A DNA stretch of 64,000 nucleotides. It comes from Antitrichia curtipendula (Eukaryota > Streptophyta > Bryopsida > Hypnales > Leucodontaceae). The notes beneath the pieces are model-generated. The model ran no database searches. It saw nothing but the letters and a program-made list of their open reading frames with translations, and had not been told where the DNA came from. Positions within the stretch are counted from its first letter, which is position 1. Each line of letters starts with the position of its first letter. Position numbers and translations under genes: made by a program. Positions 45,634 through 56,986 of this stretch are shown here, one piece after another. The stretch is taken from assembly GCA_951230915.1 (NCBI GenBank), contig OX579640.1:18744981-18808980 (forward strand). Reading direction: 5' to 3'.

Positions 45634-46640
45634 ATGGTTTAGTTCATTCGAGAAATTTCATGACTTTTTACATGTGGAATTTGGTTTGAAATTCATCTGA
45701 TAAATTCCGTGACTTTTCTATTCAACTGCAACGTCCATATGTAATGTATCCGGAAAATTTCAGTTTCTTTTCATCAGCAGTGAACTGAAACAGGGGAGAA
45801 AGGCATTTGACGCCGTAGCCATGACCTCTGAGCAGCTGACGAGGGATGTGATCACTCTCAAGGGCTCTGCTGTCATTGTGAGCGAGTTTTTGCTGTATTC
45901 AGGTATGTGCTGCTTGGTTGTGGATCGTATCGGTTGCATCATAAAAGCCTCTTGGGGATTTTAGGCCGCAAATGTGTTGGAAGATGACTGTTGAAGTCTT
46001 TAGGGTTTCCTTGATCGCATCAAATAAGTCATGACCTTATTACACAATTCGTCCTAGTTCAGTGACAGTTTCTTACAGTTTCGGTGAGAGCTCTTATTCA
46101 GCTGCTTGGTTGTGGGTCTTATCGGTTGCATTATGAATTCTCTTCTTGCCGATTTTAGACCTCAAGTCTGGTGGAAGACAAGTATTGTAGTTTTTAGAGC
46201 TCCATGCTCGTATCCAATAAGTCATGGCCTTATTACACAATGTGTCCTAGTTCAGTGGCAATTTCTTCCCTCTCAAAAAAGAATTGTGATATAAGAAGCT
46301 CGCAGCAGGATGGACCAAATTTGAATTCCCTGATGCAGACGGCGGTTACTAGAAAATGTACAAACTCATTAAGTCGTGAATTGATTAGAAGTGCTGAATT
46401 CTATACAATCTTCAGACATGATTCCAGGCTTCGTTCATGCATTTTTAGCAGAGATTCATAGTGAGAATCGTGACTCAGATGCACAAGATATCTGACATTT
46501 TGCGCAATCTGCAACACCTCAAATTGTAGCTATTCCTTCGTACGAGATCTTGATTCCAAGCTCCAGTGAGAATGGGGCGGAGTGTTTGTTCAATGGAGAG
46601 CATGTACCAATTGTGTCCACTTCAATTTACACCAATTTGC
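45634..46640 (+). other. 3' flank of the caprin-like gene with a partial duplication
   Basis: The 3' UTR region is followed by two diverged copies of a ~170-bp block (about 45905-46075 and 46104-46268). Both contain CTGCTTGGTTGTGG, TATCGGTTGCAT and AATAAGTCATG(A/G)CCTTATTACACAAT. No gene is recognised. Confidence 0.55.
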
Positions 46641-46651
46641 AAATGCATATA

Positions 46652-46934
46652 AGGTAGGCACCCCCCAAATGGCCCCCAAATGGCACCTGACCTTAAAGCG
46701 CCATCTACAGGTTGTGTACATTTCCAAAATCAGTTATGTACCTATTTGGATGGAGTGCTTTCAGAAACAAATTTTGACCCTTAATAACTTTTGCATATGA
46801 TGTCGAAATGCCACGTTCTTTGGTGTGTTGGAAACTCCTTTCACTTGCCTACAAGAATATATGAAAATTTGACCAGTCTAATAGTAGTAACTAGGCTCAG
46901 TAGCAAAAAGTGGCAGTTTTGGGTGTACCCACCT
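46652..46934 (+). mobile_element. TA-flanked MITE, AGGTAGGCACCCCC family, copy 2
   Basis: 283 bp, TA on both sides, TIRs AGGTAGGCACCCCCCAAATGG and (reversed) AGGTGGGTACACCCAAAACTG. It aligns end to end with 12395-12666. An extra ATGGCCCCCAA repeat near the left end accounts for the length difference. Confidence 0.8.
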
Positions 46935-46936
46935 TA

Positions 46937-49814
46937 AGCACAACCGCAAATAGCAATGTTTAGACTCCAAAGACTATATATATATATATATGCAGTTAGC
47001 AGCATGAAATTTCCTGGCAAAATGAATGCCTTCTCAAATGTTACTACCTACAAATGGCTTTCCGTGAACGTGAACCCCCACCAAGCAGTGTCCATTCCCC
47101 TCCTAGTACGTGAAGTCTGTGTAATTGGTGATTACAAATATTTTATTCATCAATCACATATTTCATCCATTTCCAGATGGGCAATGTCTGAGGAGGCTGG
47201 AAAGAAATAGGCATTCCTTGTTGGGCTTTGTTCTCCTTGTCAGACTATTTATTTTCAGAATTCACATTGGCCTGGTGATTGCCTTCTACTAATCACATGA
47301 ATGGGAGTCTTGCAGATAACTTGGGGTTGAATCTCGACATGAAGTTCCCAACCCCTAGAAGTGTAATTGTCGTCCCCATTTCCCTGAAACACATCCACAC
47401 TACACATTGTAAGGTAGGAGGTTTAAAAAAGTCTAGAGGATCTAAAATTGTGCACCTCCTCAGATGTGCACTATTTGTACATGTTGCTTTTTCATAGCCT
47501 TTAGCAATGTACAAACAATATACATTGTAGGAGGTGGACAATTTATGAGCCTTACATCATTTCAACTTCAGAATTTCATAATGAATTCCACAAAGCTCCA
47601 AAAAATATGAAATGACTTGGATTAGATGCCAATTCCCCTTGTCTTTCAAGGAAAGTTTATTGAAAAATATTTCAAAAAGCTTCACCTCCCCAAAATTCAG
47701 TTTCAGCTCTTAGGTGGGAATTATTTGGACTTCTACCATAATTCATATCTGAATGCCAATTGAGGCTACGATGCGAAATTCCACACTAACAGAAAATCAA
47801 GAATTAAAAAGGTTTAGAAGGCGATTACATTCAACTCCAGGCACTGAAACACCGGCTGAGGAATGCTTCTCAATCTCTACTGTAAGATATTAAAAACATC
47901 TTTGGATCATCAAAAAGAAGGAGAATTATCTTCCATGTTTCCCATAATCGACCTTCCACTAGTTTCGACTATCATTTCACCCCATGACCATGGATTTCAA
48001 GGCTCCTTACCCATCACTCTGTTTGCTGCCACTTTGCAACTAGATATGAATGAATGAAAAAAATTATATTTATTTTTCAAAGACAAAATCACATATCTTC
48101 TACAAGTTGTAAAATTTTCAACCTTATGTGAAAAAAACTGAAATCATTGTGAATTTCTTAAGAAAAAAATGAGGAAAATTCATATCAAATACAAAATGTA
48201 CTCAAAAAATATAAAATTTTCATTATAGATGTATAATAGAGTGTAGAACATTATGGGTAAGGAGCCTTGAAATCAAAAGTACAGTGTCACTCTTAAGATT
48301 AGAAAATCAACAAACCATGGTAATGGGTCCAAAGTTTACTTTGCTATAAAATATTGAAGTTTAAGAATTTTTCAAAATTTCTAACTGGAGTAGAAATTTC
48401 ACTTGATAAGCTTCATTTCACTATTATGACTCAAATTCAAAAAACATCATTTTTATGGGTGAAATTTACATCAAGAGAAAATAGCAAGAAATGACCAAAG
48501 TACACCATAAGGGTGATCCATGGATTAAGCATCTTCTTTTTTAGAAAAGTCAATAATTCTGTATTGAGGAAATTGGCAATAATCTTCACTGAAAATGTAC
48601 TCAAATACCTTCAAGAAAAAAAATTGGATGAAAAAATATTTTTTTCCATCGTACACACTTAGTGTCTCCAATAGCATTATAGGATTAAGTTGCTTCTATG
48701 GGAATTTAATTCAATTTTATTGAGCAACTAGAAATAAGAGGATATTTAACCTTTTTTTTAGACAAAAGCAATAAAGTACTACACCCAAAATTGTCCAAAT
48801 AAGCATTTAAGCATGGTTCCTCATATTTGTTGAAATTTTAAACATATTACCCTCTAAATGCTGAGGGCCTTTTGTAGCTTAAAAAACATCGTTGCTTTTG
48901 AAGTGTTATAGGTCTAAATGTCACTAAGGTATAGAAATCTTGATTGTACAATCTTTTTGTGTACATGTTGTAAGTGATATGAATCAAATTTGGAATTGTT
49001 TGGCTAAGATTATAATATTTTAGTGTTGAAAAAGGATGCTAAAATTTTCCAAAATACATTTGGAGCTCAAAGTCAATTTTTAAACCTACTCAAATGAAAA
49101 AACTTAAAACTATAAAGTGCATCAAAACCAACATACAAACACATTGGTAAAAGAAAATATCATTCAATAGACTCATTGTATCTACAAAATGGCTTTGAAA
49201 TGTTAAAAAATAGCAAAAAAGGGGTGCAAAAATGCATCTAAGACCTAAACTCCTACTAAATTGCTTACTAGTAACTCATAACTACTTGGATTGGTATGAT
49301 ATTTTAATCACACAAACTAGACTTGTACATGCAACTTTTTCCAAAACATTTATTAGAAACAAACATTGTATGAATAAAAAAAGTAGGGTGTCAAAGTTCA
49401 CTGTAATCCAAAAATGTTCAAATTTTGAACTTTGAATTGATTCCAAACATTCCAAACAACTTGGATTGACATGAGAATTTTACCACAATATATAGACTTC
49501 AAGGGGAATATAATCCAAAAAAATGAATTGAAAACAAACATTAGATGAAGGAGATACAAGCCCTCAAAGTTGTAGCCCTCAAAATGCAGTTTGGTGAAGA
49601 TAAATTGAACCCATGAACTTTGAATGGCTCCCATTTTATCATAACATCTTAGATATATTTGAAATTTGTCCACACAAAGCAAAAAAAAACGCAAATTTTC
49701 CAGCAAATTTTATTAAATTTGAACATTGGTTGCAAAAGTTATTTCACTTCAAATTAGACTTCTAGACTATGTGAAGACGCTTTTTGTCTCATGAGGCACT
49801 TAGGGGGTAGCTTT
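46937..49814. other. AT-rich intergenic DNA with repeat fragments
   Basis: No gene is seen. A region at about 47600-47745 (AACAACTTGGATTAGATGCC-type block) resembles the AGGTAGTNTGCTC MITE family and may be an old copy beginning near 47410. A 22-bp inverted repeat (ATTTCAAGGCTCCTTACCCAT) lies at 47992-48014 and 48253-48274. A (TA)n run lies near 46976-46990. Confidence 0.45.
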
Positions 49815-51650
49815 AGCAATTAAAAAAACTTCTAAATCTTTTTAGATTGTTTGATTTGTAAATTTTATGAATAAACTATAGATTTTAAAATAGTGATTAT
49901 TGGTGTATATAAAACCAACATTAGGTTTTTATGTTCAAATGATTTACATTTCATATAAAAATCTATATTTTTTGCCAATAAGAGAGTTTTAGTAATAGGT
50001 TCAAAATAAAGTTTAGTTACTTTCTATAAAGTCATGGTAATTCCCTATAACTTAATTTAAAATTCACCAAACTTTAATATTTTCAAGTAAATTCTAATAG
50101 ATGGATGTTTACTATTTAAATGGAGGTTTTGGGTCCTTGTAGAGACTCCTTAGAAATGTCCTATATTTACTTCAAACTTTGTAGTGATTTTATTATGCAA
50201 CTACAAAATTTATTTTTTACTACAATTTCAAACAAAATTATAAAATATCAACAAAATAGAATTGATAAATTAAAATGTTTAATGTAGTAAAATTGATTGA
50301 ATTCATACAACTTTTGTGAGGGCAAGTTTTACATATGTATTTGTAGCTCTAAAATATTATAAACATTATGCTAAGTAGTTTTGCACTTAGCAAAGTTACC
50401 TAGTTGTGTACTAAACAGTTTGCTAAATAACCAATTTTCTAGAAAATAATGTCTTTAAATTGTTGAATTTTTGTTTGTCATAACTGTCACTTTAGCATGG
50501 ACAAGAAGAAGAAAACTCATAGTTAGAGGTCTACTAATGGATTTTTTCTAAGTTTCTAAATGTCTATACAAATTAATTCAATTACTGCATTCCACTCCTA
50601 TGATGCCAAATCCTTGTATTGCAAATTAAAAATTCAATAGTATGGATGACAATAGGAGTCCTTGAAAACCCTTTTGAGAATCAATAAATAATATGAGTTG
50701 AAAATAGCTATGGTACTTTTTAATTGGTCCATCCATTAGGAATTAAATGCCTTTAGGTGGAAGTATGGTTTTTGATAAAAACAATGTCATCAAGAAAGAC
50801 AATAATGTTCCAAAGCATATTTTGAAAGCATTTATTAAACTTGGTCCTTTCCAATTACCCCTAAAAAGACACAGTCCTATCACTAAAGTACTCAATTAAA
50901 AATTATGAAATTCTTGGATGTTTGATGGATGAGATTTAGGAAAATTATAAGAACAAGGAATGCTAGTATGCTACTAAATATTTTTAGTATGTATTTAGTA
51001 TTTAGTATATATTTTTAGTATATATTTTTCTATGGCATCTATAATGATTTAGATGCCTTTAAAGTGGTTGAAATGAAATTGATCAAATTTGATGAATTTT
51101 ATTTTGGATTTAGGTGGAGTTTCTATAACTTCCCCTATTATCTTCTATTTGTGAATTTAGAAAGAATAGGAACTTCAAACCTTACCTACATTGCAAATTT
51201 TTCATACTCAAAGTCAATTAATTAATTAATAATGAAAAATAAATTATTTTTAAGGAATTTATATGGTAACTAAATTCAAATTTAAAGACAATGATTCATA
51301 AAGCTACCACTACTATTCAAATCTAAAGCATTCAAGTAAAGAATACCCCATCTTATAGAAAGAACATTTACATCAAATCAAACTAGTTTACAATTTTGTT
51401 GTCACAAATGGCTTCATGGCAAGGTTCTTTAGATTCATTTTAATTTGGGGAGTGCAAAACAATTTTTTTGTAGAGTGATGAAATTCCTTACATCTACAAG
51501 CATGTATAAAACATATAAAATATAGATGATATTTTATTTATCCATCCCAAATTATATGCATCCATCTAAAAGAAGTCATATAATCCTAAGATTTTGTAGC
51601 AATTCAATACTTTCATTTGCTAAGAATGATTGTCAGTCTTTTTCTTTATC
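49815..51650 (-). repeat. Repeat B, right copy of an inverted pair
   Basis: Reverse-complement counterpart of 40905-42720, similar over its whole length with substitutions and small indels. An expanded TTTAGTATATA run is present near 50985-51040. Homology ends close to TTATCATGTT at 51650. Confidence 0.65.
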
Positions 51651-52701
51651 ATGTTATCATCATCTACATTTGTTATTGAAGTATTTTCGATGTTGTTTGA
51701 AAGCATCTAACAAAAGTATATCAATCATGCTGTTCCTTTTTAATTGAGCTTGTTTTCAATTTGTTTATGTATCATGGTATTTCTAGATCATATTATATAA
51801 ATTTATATAATAATCATATTATTATTCAAATATTAAATAAATAAATCTATCTAAATTTAGGCAAGTTATAAATAGTTGTTTTGAAGTTACTAAAATCAAA
51901 TTTAGGTGTATCTACCACCTTATTTATATCTCAAAAACTAACTAATACACCTTCTACCATTAACAATATATGTGCTATAATTATCTTTTTTTCTTTTTTA
52001 ATATTTATAACAATTTAAATACTATGACAATAAAAAAATGACTAACAAATATTGTTCTTATCATATAGGTTGTAATCTAGTGAAAAAACAAGTTTGCAAC
52101 ATCCCTTTTGATAAAGACTTTCAAACAATGCCAAATAGACAATCATTGGCTTTATTATATTTTGGTTTGGAAGAATTGTACTCATGATGTTAGAGGTTTA
52201 CAATAGAATAGGAAAACAACCCAAAAAACTAACCAAACCAAACTTTTCTAATAACTAGATATTGCTAAGCCATGTAGTGCTTGCCAATATATAGTCAAGT
52301 CCAATAATCTAATGAATTTTCTTCCCAAGTAGATTTAATTAGCAAAAAAGTCCATGAACTTCAAAATGCATAGATTTTTAACTACAAATTGAATTGGAAT
52401 TGTAATAAACTATACTTGAATATAATATCAGCAATAGTTTTTAAAGAAGTGGAGATAAGTTCATGGTATGAAGAAGTTAGTTTAGCCTCCTAATCCACCA
52501 TGGAGAACCTTGGACTAAGATAGCTAGTCAAGGATTTTTTGTGACACCGAAGCAAGCCAAGAACAAGCAAAAGAATGATACAAACAATTCAAGCAATATA
52601 AAATCAAGTACATCTACAACTATTGCAAATTTTCATTTCTAATATGCCCAATAGATGAAGTTATAATTTCAACAAAGAATGGCAAAACTAGATGGTATAT
52701 A

Positions 52702-52913
52702 CACTATAAGAACCCGTGTTTTAGGTGATGTTTTGTAATTTAGATAATGTATTTTAGGTGACATCCAATAGAACAACTTGTGTTTTTATAACATCTTGAT
52801 GTTACATTCAACGATGTTGTTGACAGAAAAACACAAGTTGTTTTATTGTACATCACCTAAAATACATTACCTAAATTATAAAACATCACATTAAACACAA
52901 ATTTCTTATAGTG
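52702..52913. mobile_element. CACTA-type MITE (second family)
   Basis: 212 bp starting CACTATAAGAACCCGTGTT and ending AACACAAATTTCTTATAGTG. The arms stay inverted through AATTTAGATAATGTATTTTAGG / TAAAATACATTACCTAAATT. Flanking triplets are ATA and ATC, so the 3-bp target duplication is only two-thirds preserved. Confidence 0.65.
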
Positions 52914-52973
52914 ATCGTGTATTCGTGTACAGAAAAGATCCAAATTGTTGTATGATTTTGAATTTTATATGTG

Positions 52974-52978
<5 letters not shown>

Positions 52979-53043
<65 letters not shown>
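52979..53043 (+). repeat. AAT trinucleotide microsatellite
   Basis: About 21 perfect AAT units in the terminal part of repeat A copy 3. Such a run is not seen in the other two copies. Confidence 0.95.
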
Positions 53044-53145
53044 TTATGATGAGTACTCTTCATTATAATTCCAACAAAATTTGCAGTTTGAAATTTGTTC
53101 ATTTTGAGTATGCTAGAGCTTCTTGAAGTTCATGAATTTTTTTTT

Positions 53146-54009
53146 AATCTACCTAGTATGGGAACAAAATTTGTAAAAGTATTAGACCTAATTATACCAT
53201 ACATGGAGTGATGATGGCAATTTTAGGCATGGTGCAATTTTGGGTGTACCCACCTTAGAGCATCCCCAGCGTGACTCAGCCTACACTTTCAAAATGGCAC
53301 AAGTTGGGCCCAAGAGCCCAATCATCCCTACCATGGCTCTTGGCAATGAATCTAAAGCACTAGGCGCACCATTTTTTTGCTCAAATACCTCAGCTTGACA
53401 TGGGCAAGGGAATTTTGGATGGAGTCCAGAGTTCATATCTGGTCTTCATTCTATTCCTTGTTTTCGTTTCAACTTTATTTTTAATTTTTATGTAGAGCAC
53501 CTTCATTGCACAAGCAATGCTTTGATGTTTTAATGTTTTCCTTCAATCATGAACTAATCTAGAATCCCTTTGGAGCATAAAAGAAATCATTCTCTCTCAT
53601 GAATCATATTAAACCACAATTCATTGCAACTATCTCAATTACGAACCAAGTCTTTCATCATCATAATCAACGTACACACAAGGAAGAGATTTCCCCTTTT
53701 TGAATTAATTAATGACCTAGCTAAGCCATTTTTTGCAGCCAAAGAGATCTACCAAAACTAATGAAGAAGGTAATCGCATAGGAGTGACCGGAAGTTCAAG
53801 CAAGAAGAAAAGTAACTAGACATAAGAAATAAAGAGAGTGAGGCCTCCATCGAGGTGAGGCTCTAACTAGCACTTAATGAATGCAAAGCAAGGGACAAAG
53901 GTTCCAATTTATAGGTAGAACCTCTCTTGGAGCATCCTCTCTCAGTGCATAATTGTCAATTATGGAATTTGTAGGTAGACTCAATTTATAGCACATTTTT
54001 TGAAAAGTA
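53146..54009. other. Intergenic DNA with a diverged copy of the GPI-gene 3' flank
   Basis: About 53570-53835 resembles 61130-61410, which is the 3' end and downstream flank of the GPI-anchored protein gene. Shared blocks include TCTCATGAATCATAT, CAACGTACACACA, TGACCTAGCTAAGCC and CAAGAAGAAAAG-type sequence. No coding frame remains. Confidence 0.45.
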
Positions 54010-54217
54010 TGTTAGACTAAATTAGTTTAATCTAGATTAGTATTGGAACGTCAACAATCACACCGTTACTTGTAACTAGGGTCGCTAGACTTACAACTCT
54101 TCATGAGTTATAAGAGAACTATTTTTCTTGTATATTAATATTATTAATACATAAGTATCTCTTATGCACATTGTGTTTGTATATTCAAGTGTATACATAT
54201 TACATAAATCATCAATA
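54010..54217 (+). repeat. 5' LTR of copia II
   Basis: Begins TGTTAGACTAAATTAG and ends CATCAATA directly before the primer-binding site. It is AT-rich, with a TATTAATACATAAGTATCTC block shared with the 3' LTR. Confidence 0.85.
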
Positions 54218-54249
54218 TAGTATCAGAGCTAGGCACTTAAAATTTCAAT

Positions 54250-54606
54250 ATGTGCTTTGCACCAACTCCTCCACAAGAGTGTTCAAGCGCAGATGTTTTT
54301 GAGGTCCTAGAAACAGAAGAAGAGCAAAATGAGCATGAGAATCAGTTTCCCGTTATAAGATTCTTTCAACATTTTCTTCAAGGTGGATTTATTCAAGTTG
54401 CAGATGAGTTAGTAGTTGAAGATGTTGAAGATATTGGACTGCCTTGGAATCCAAATCTCGAAAACATTTCATATGGAATTAACAATGCACTTGCAAGCTA
54501 TGTCGATTCCCAAACCCAAGCTAGCCAGTTCGATGAGATCATTCCACAGTATGTTGAGGACGATCATTACGACAATGTGCCCTCTTATTTGTACCAGGAA
54601 CTTTAA
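54250..54606 (+). CDS. Intact acidic ORF in the copia II leader, unidentified
   Basis: I do not recognise this 118-residue protein. It lies between the primer-binding site and gag, ends 39 bases before the gag ATG, and is uninterrupted although gag-pol carries several stops. It has 24 Asp/Glu, one Arg and no Lys, with acidic clusters (LETEEEQNEHE, ELVVEDVEDIG, YVEDDHYDN) and no signal peptide or zinc motif. Typical plant copia elements have a short non-coding leader here. It could be an accessory protein, captured host sequence, or chance. Its translation in the same orientation as the genomic RNA would precede Gag. Confidence 0.5.
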   Translation: MCFAPTPPQECSSADVFEVLETEEEQNEHENQFPVIRFFQHFLQGGFIQVADELVVEDVEDIGLPWNPNLENISYGINNALASYVDSQTQASQFDEIIPQYVEDDHYDNVPSYLYQEL

Positions 54607-54645
54607 TTAGCTCACTGGTAGTATAAATTTTAGTAATAGCATTTA

Positions 54646-55539
54646 ATGGCCACTGCTGGATCAACTTTAGCAAACCGAACTTATGTAATTCCAATTCTAA
54701 GTGCAGATAATTATGCGTCTTGGAGTATGAAAATTGAGTTATTATTAATTTGCTGCGAACTATGGAGCGTTGTCGATGGCAGCGATGCAGCTCCTGCTGC
54801 AAGTGACGTAGCAGGCTTGACAGCCTGGAAATTACGTGACGTAAAAGCTTGGTCAGAGCTTTTGCTCCATTGCAATGAGAAACAACTACTTTCTCTACGC
54901 TCTTTTAAAACCTCTAAGCAGGTTTGGGATTGTTTAAAACAAATTTACGAGAGATCTAATAAAACGTCGCAGGTCAATTTGCATAAGCAACTATGCCGCT
55001 TAACTATGTCTGATTTAGATGAAACTATGTCTTTCTTGGAGACATGGCAATCACTTCTCACCGAAGCTGAAATTGCTGGCTGTATTTTTATAAAAGATCA
55101 ACAAGTCAATTTGTTGCTCTGAGCTTTACTAGATTCCTGGAGCGCCTTTATCACCACGCAAGGTGGTATTAACAATTTATCCTTTTTGACTCTTCTATCT
55201 AATATTCTCCAGCAAAACTCCATCAATATTTCTAAACGTGAGATATCTAAATCTACCGCTTTTTATGTCAAAGGGAAGTTTATAAAACCCACAAATAATA
55301 GAAAATCTTCAAATTGATTTCAAACCTTGGGTAAGCCAAAGTTTCAACCACAGTATAGTAACAACTCCACGCAAAAGTACTTCCCCAATTCAAATCAATC
55401 ATCTGCTATAATTTGTCACTATTGCGGCATCTCGGGGCACAAAGCTCCCGATTGTAGAAAGAAAAAGCGGGACTTTGCGGGCAAGCCTGGTTCGTCAAAA
55501 CCTCATCTCAATAGCTCAGCAAGTGAAGAAGACACATAA
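54646..55539 (+). pseudogene. copia II gag (with CCHC zinc knuckle)
   Basis: The frame starts MATAGSTLANRTYVIPILSA, then the NYASWSMKIELLL domain typical of plant copia gag (UBN2/DUF4219-like), then a helical core ending with a stop near 55120. After another stop (about 55317) the frame resumes and includes the nucleic-acid-binding knuckle CHYCGISGHKAPDC (about 55418). Two in-frame stops make it a pseudogene. Confidence 0.8.
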
Positions 55540-55582
55540 TATCTTTTTACAGCCCCTTGACTCTTTCCAAGCAATTTCCTCA

Positions 55583-56692
55583 ATGTGGTACATTGATTCT
55601 AGTGCTAGCCACCACATGTAGCCTCTTGAGACACTATTCAGAAATTATAAAATATTGGATTCTCCTCGCACAATTCTCTTTGGAGATAATAGCTCCTACA
55701 GTGCTATCGGAATGGGATCCATACTTTTGCGGCTGCCCACTGGCCAAACTATACTAATCCCAGATGTGCTCTTTGTCCCAGGATCAGCCAAGAATCTTTT
55801 ATCTGTAGCCCAGATCACACAAACTGGCAATACCACTATTACCTTTACAAACACTGAATGCATTATTGCTACCCAATCTCCAGAGTCCCAACAGCAAACC
55901 AAATATCAACTGAGCAAAACCGGTAACTTATTTACCCTCGGAGTTAGCATTGAGCCTTCCGATTCAGGTCATAATATGATGACTTCACAAACGTTTGATA
56001 TTGACACAATTAAATGGCACTATAGACTCGGGCATCTCAACATCCATTCTTTATCTCTTATGAACTCCAACAATTTAGTAAATGGACTTCCTCCAATCAA
56101 ATCAATCTTACCTTTATGTGAAGGCTGCATTTTTGGAAAACACTCCAAAAGTTCTTATCTGGCTGATACTACAACCCGGGCTCTTGTCCCTTTAGCTTTG
56201 ATTCATAGTGATCTCTATAGACCCATGCGTACACCCTCATTTGGTGGTGCAGTTTATTTTGTCACATTCATTGATGACTTCTCTAGATTCACTCACATTT
56301 ATTTCCTACACATGAAGTATGATGTTTTGATCCATTTTCAAACCTATAAATCTCTTGTGGAAAATCAACATGGTGATTTTAAGATCCTCATTCTCAGATC
56401 TGATAACGGGGGAGAATATATTTCACACCAGTTTCAACAATTTTGTATGGCTCATGGCATTCAACGCCAACTTCCTAACCCATATACTCCAGCTCAAAAT
56501 AGAATCTCTGAAAGGAAAAATTGTACTTTAATTGAATCCACAAGATGTATGCTTCACATTGCTAAATTAAACAATTCCTTTTGGACAGAAGCAGTTGCGA
56601 CTGCATGCCATTTACAAAATTGTTCATTCACTTCAGCTTTAACAAATGTTACTCCATTTGAGCTTTGGACAGGTATAAAATCTAATCTTTGA
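55583..56692 (+). pseudogene. copia II protease and integrase region
   Basis: A protease-like start WYIDSSASHHM at 55586 has Ser where the active-site Gly of D-(S/T)-G is usual. It is followed in another frame by a pre-integrase domain (HYRLGHLNIHSL with HHCC residues CEGCIFGKHSKSS) and the integrase core. Catalytic acids sit in HSDLYRPM, LRSDNGGEY and AQNRISERKN, giving D, D and E in the usual spacing. The frame ends at a TGA near 56690, so the polyprotein is broken. Confidence 0.85.
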
Positions 56693-56986
56693 GACCTTCA
56701 TAATTTTGGTTGCCAAGCATATTTTCATATTCCAGATGAGAAGCGCACCAAACTTGACACAAAAACTTTAAAGTGTATATTCATTGGTTATAGTAAACCC
56801 ACTAGCACAAAAGGTTATCGATTATACGATCCAAAGAATAATTGTATTTTCTTAAGCCGTGATGTAATTTTCTCAGAAAATTTATTACTTCCAGGGGGAG
56901 ATCTTATTTCCAAACAACCACCTGATGAACTCACTGTTGAGACTGATGAATATTATAATATTCCAGAGGTTACCAATCCTCTTCCG

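Larger units (their letters stand above)
52335..53145 (-). mobile_element. Repeat family A, copy 3 (with nested CACTA MITE)
   Basis: Outer ends carry inverted GTCCATGAACTTCAAAATGC and CATGAACTTCAAGAAGCTC-type sequences. The interior aligns in reverse complement to 39700-40580, for example the GTTAGTTTAGCCTCC and AGATAGCTAGTCAAGGATT blocks. It contains the CACTA-type MITE (52702-52913) and the AAT microsatellite. Confidence 0.6.
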
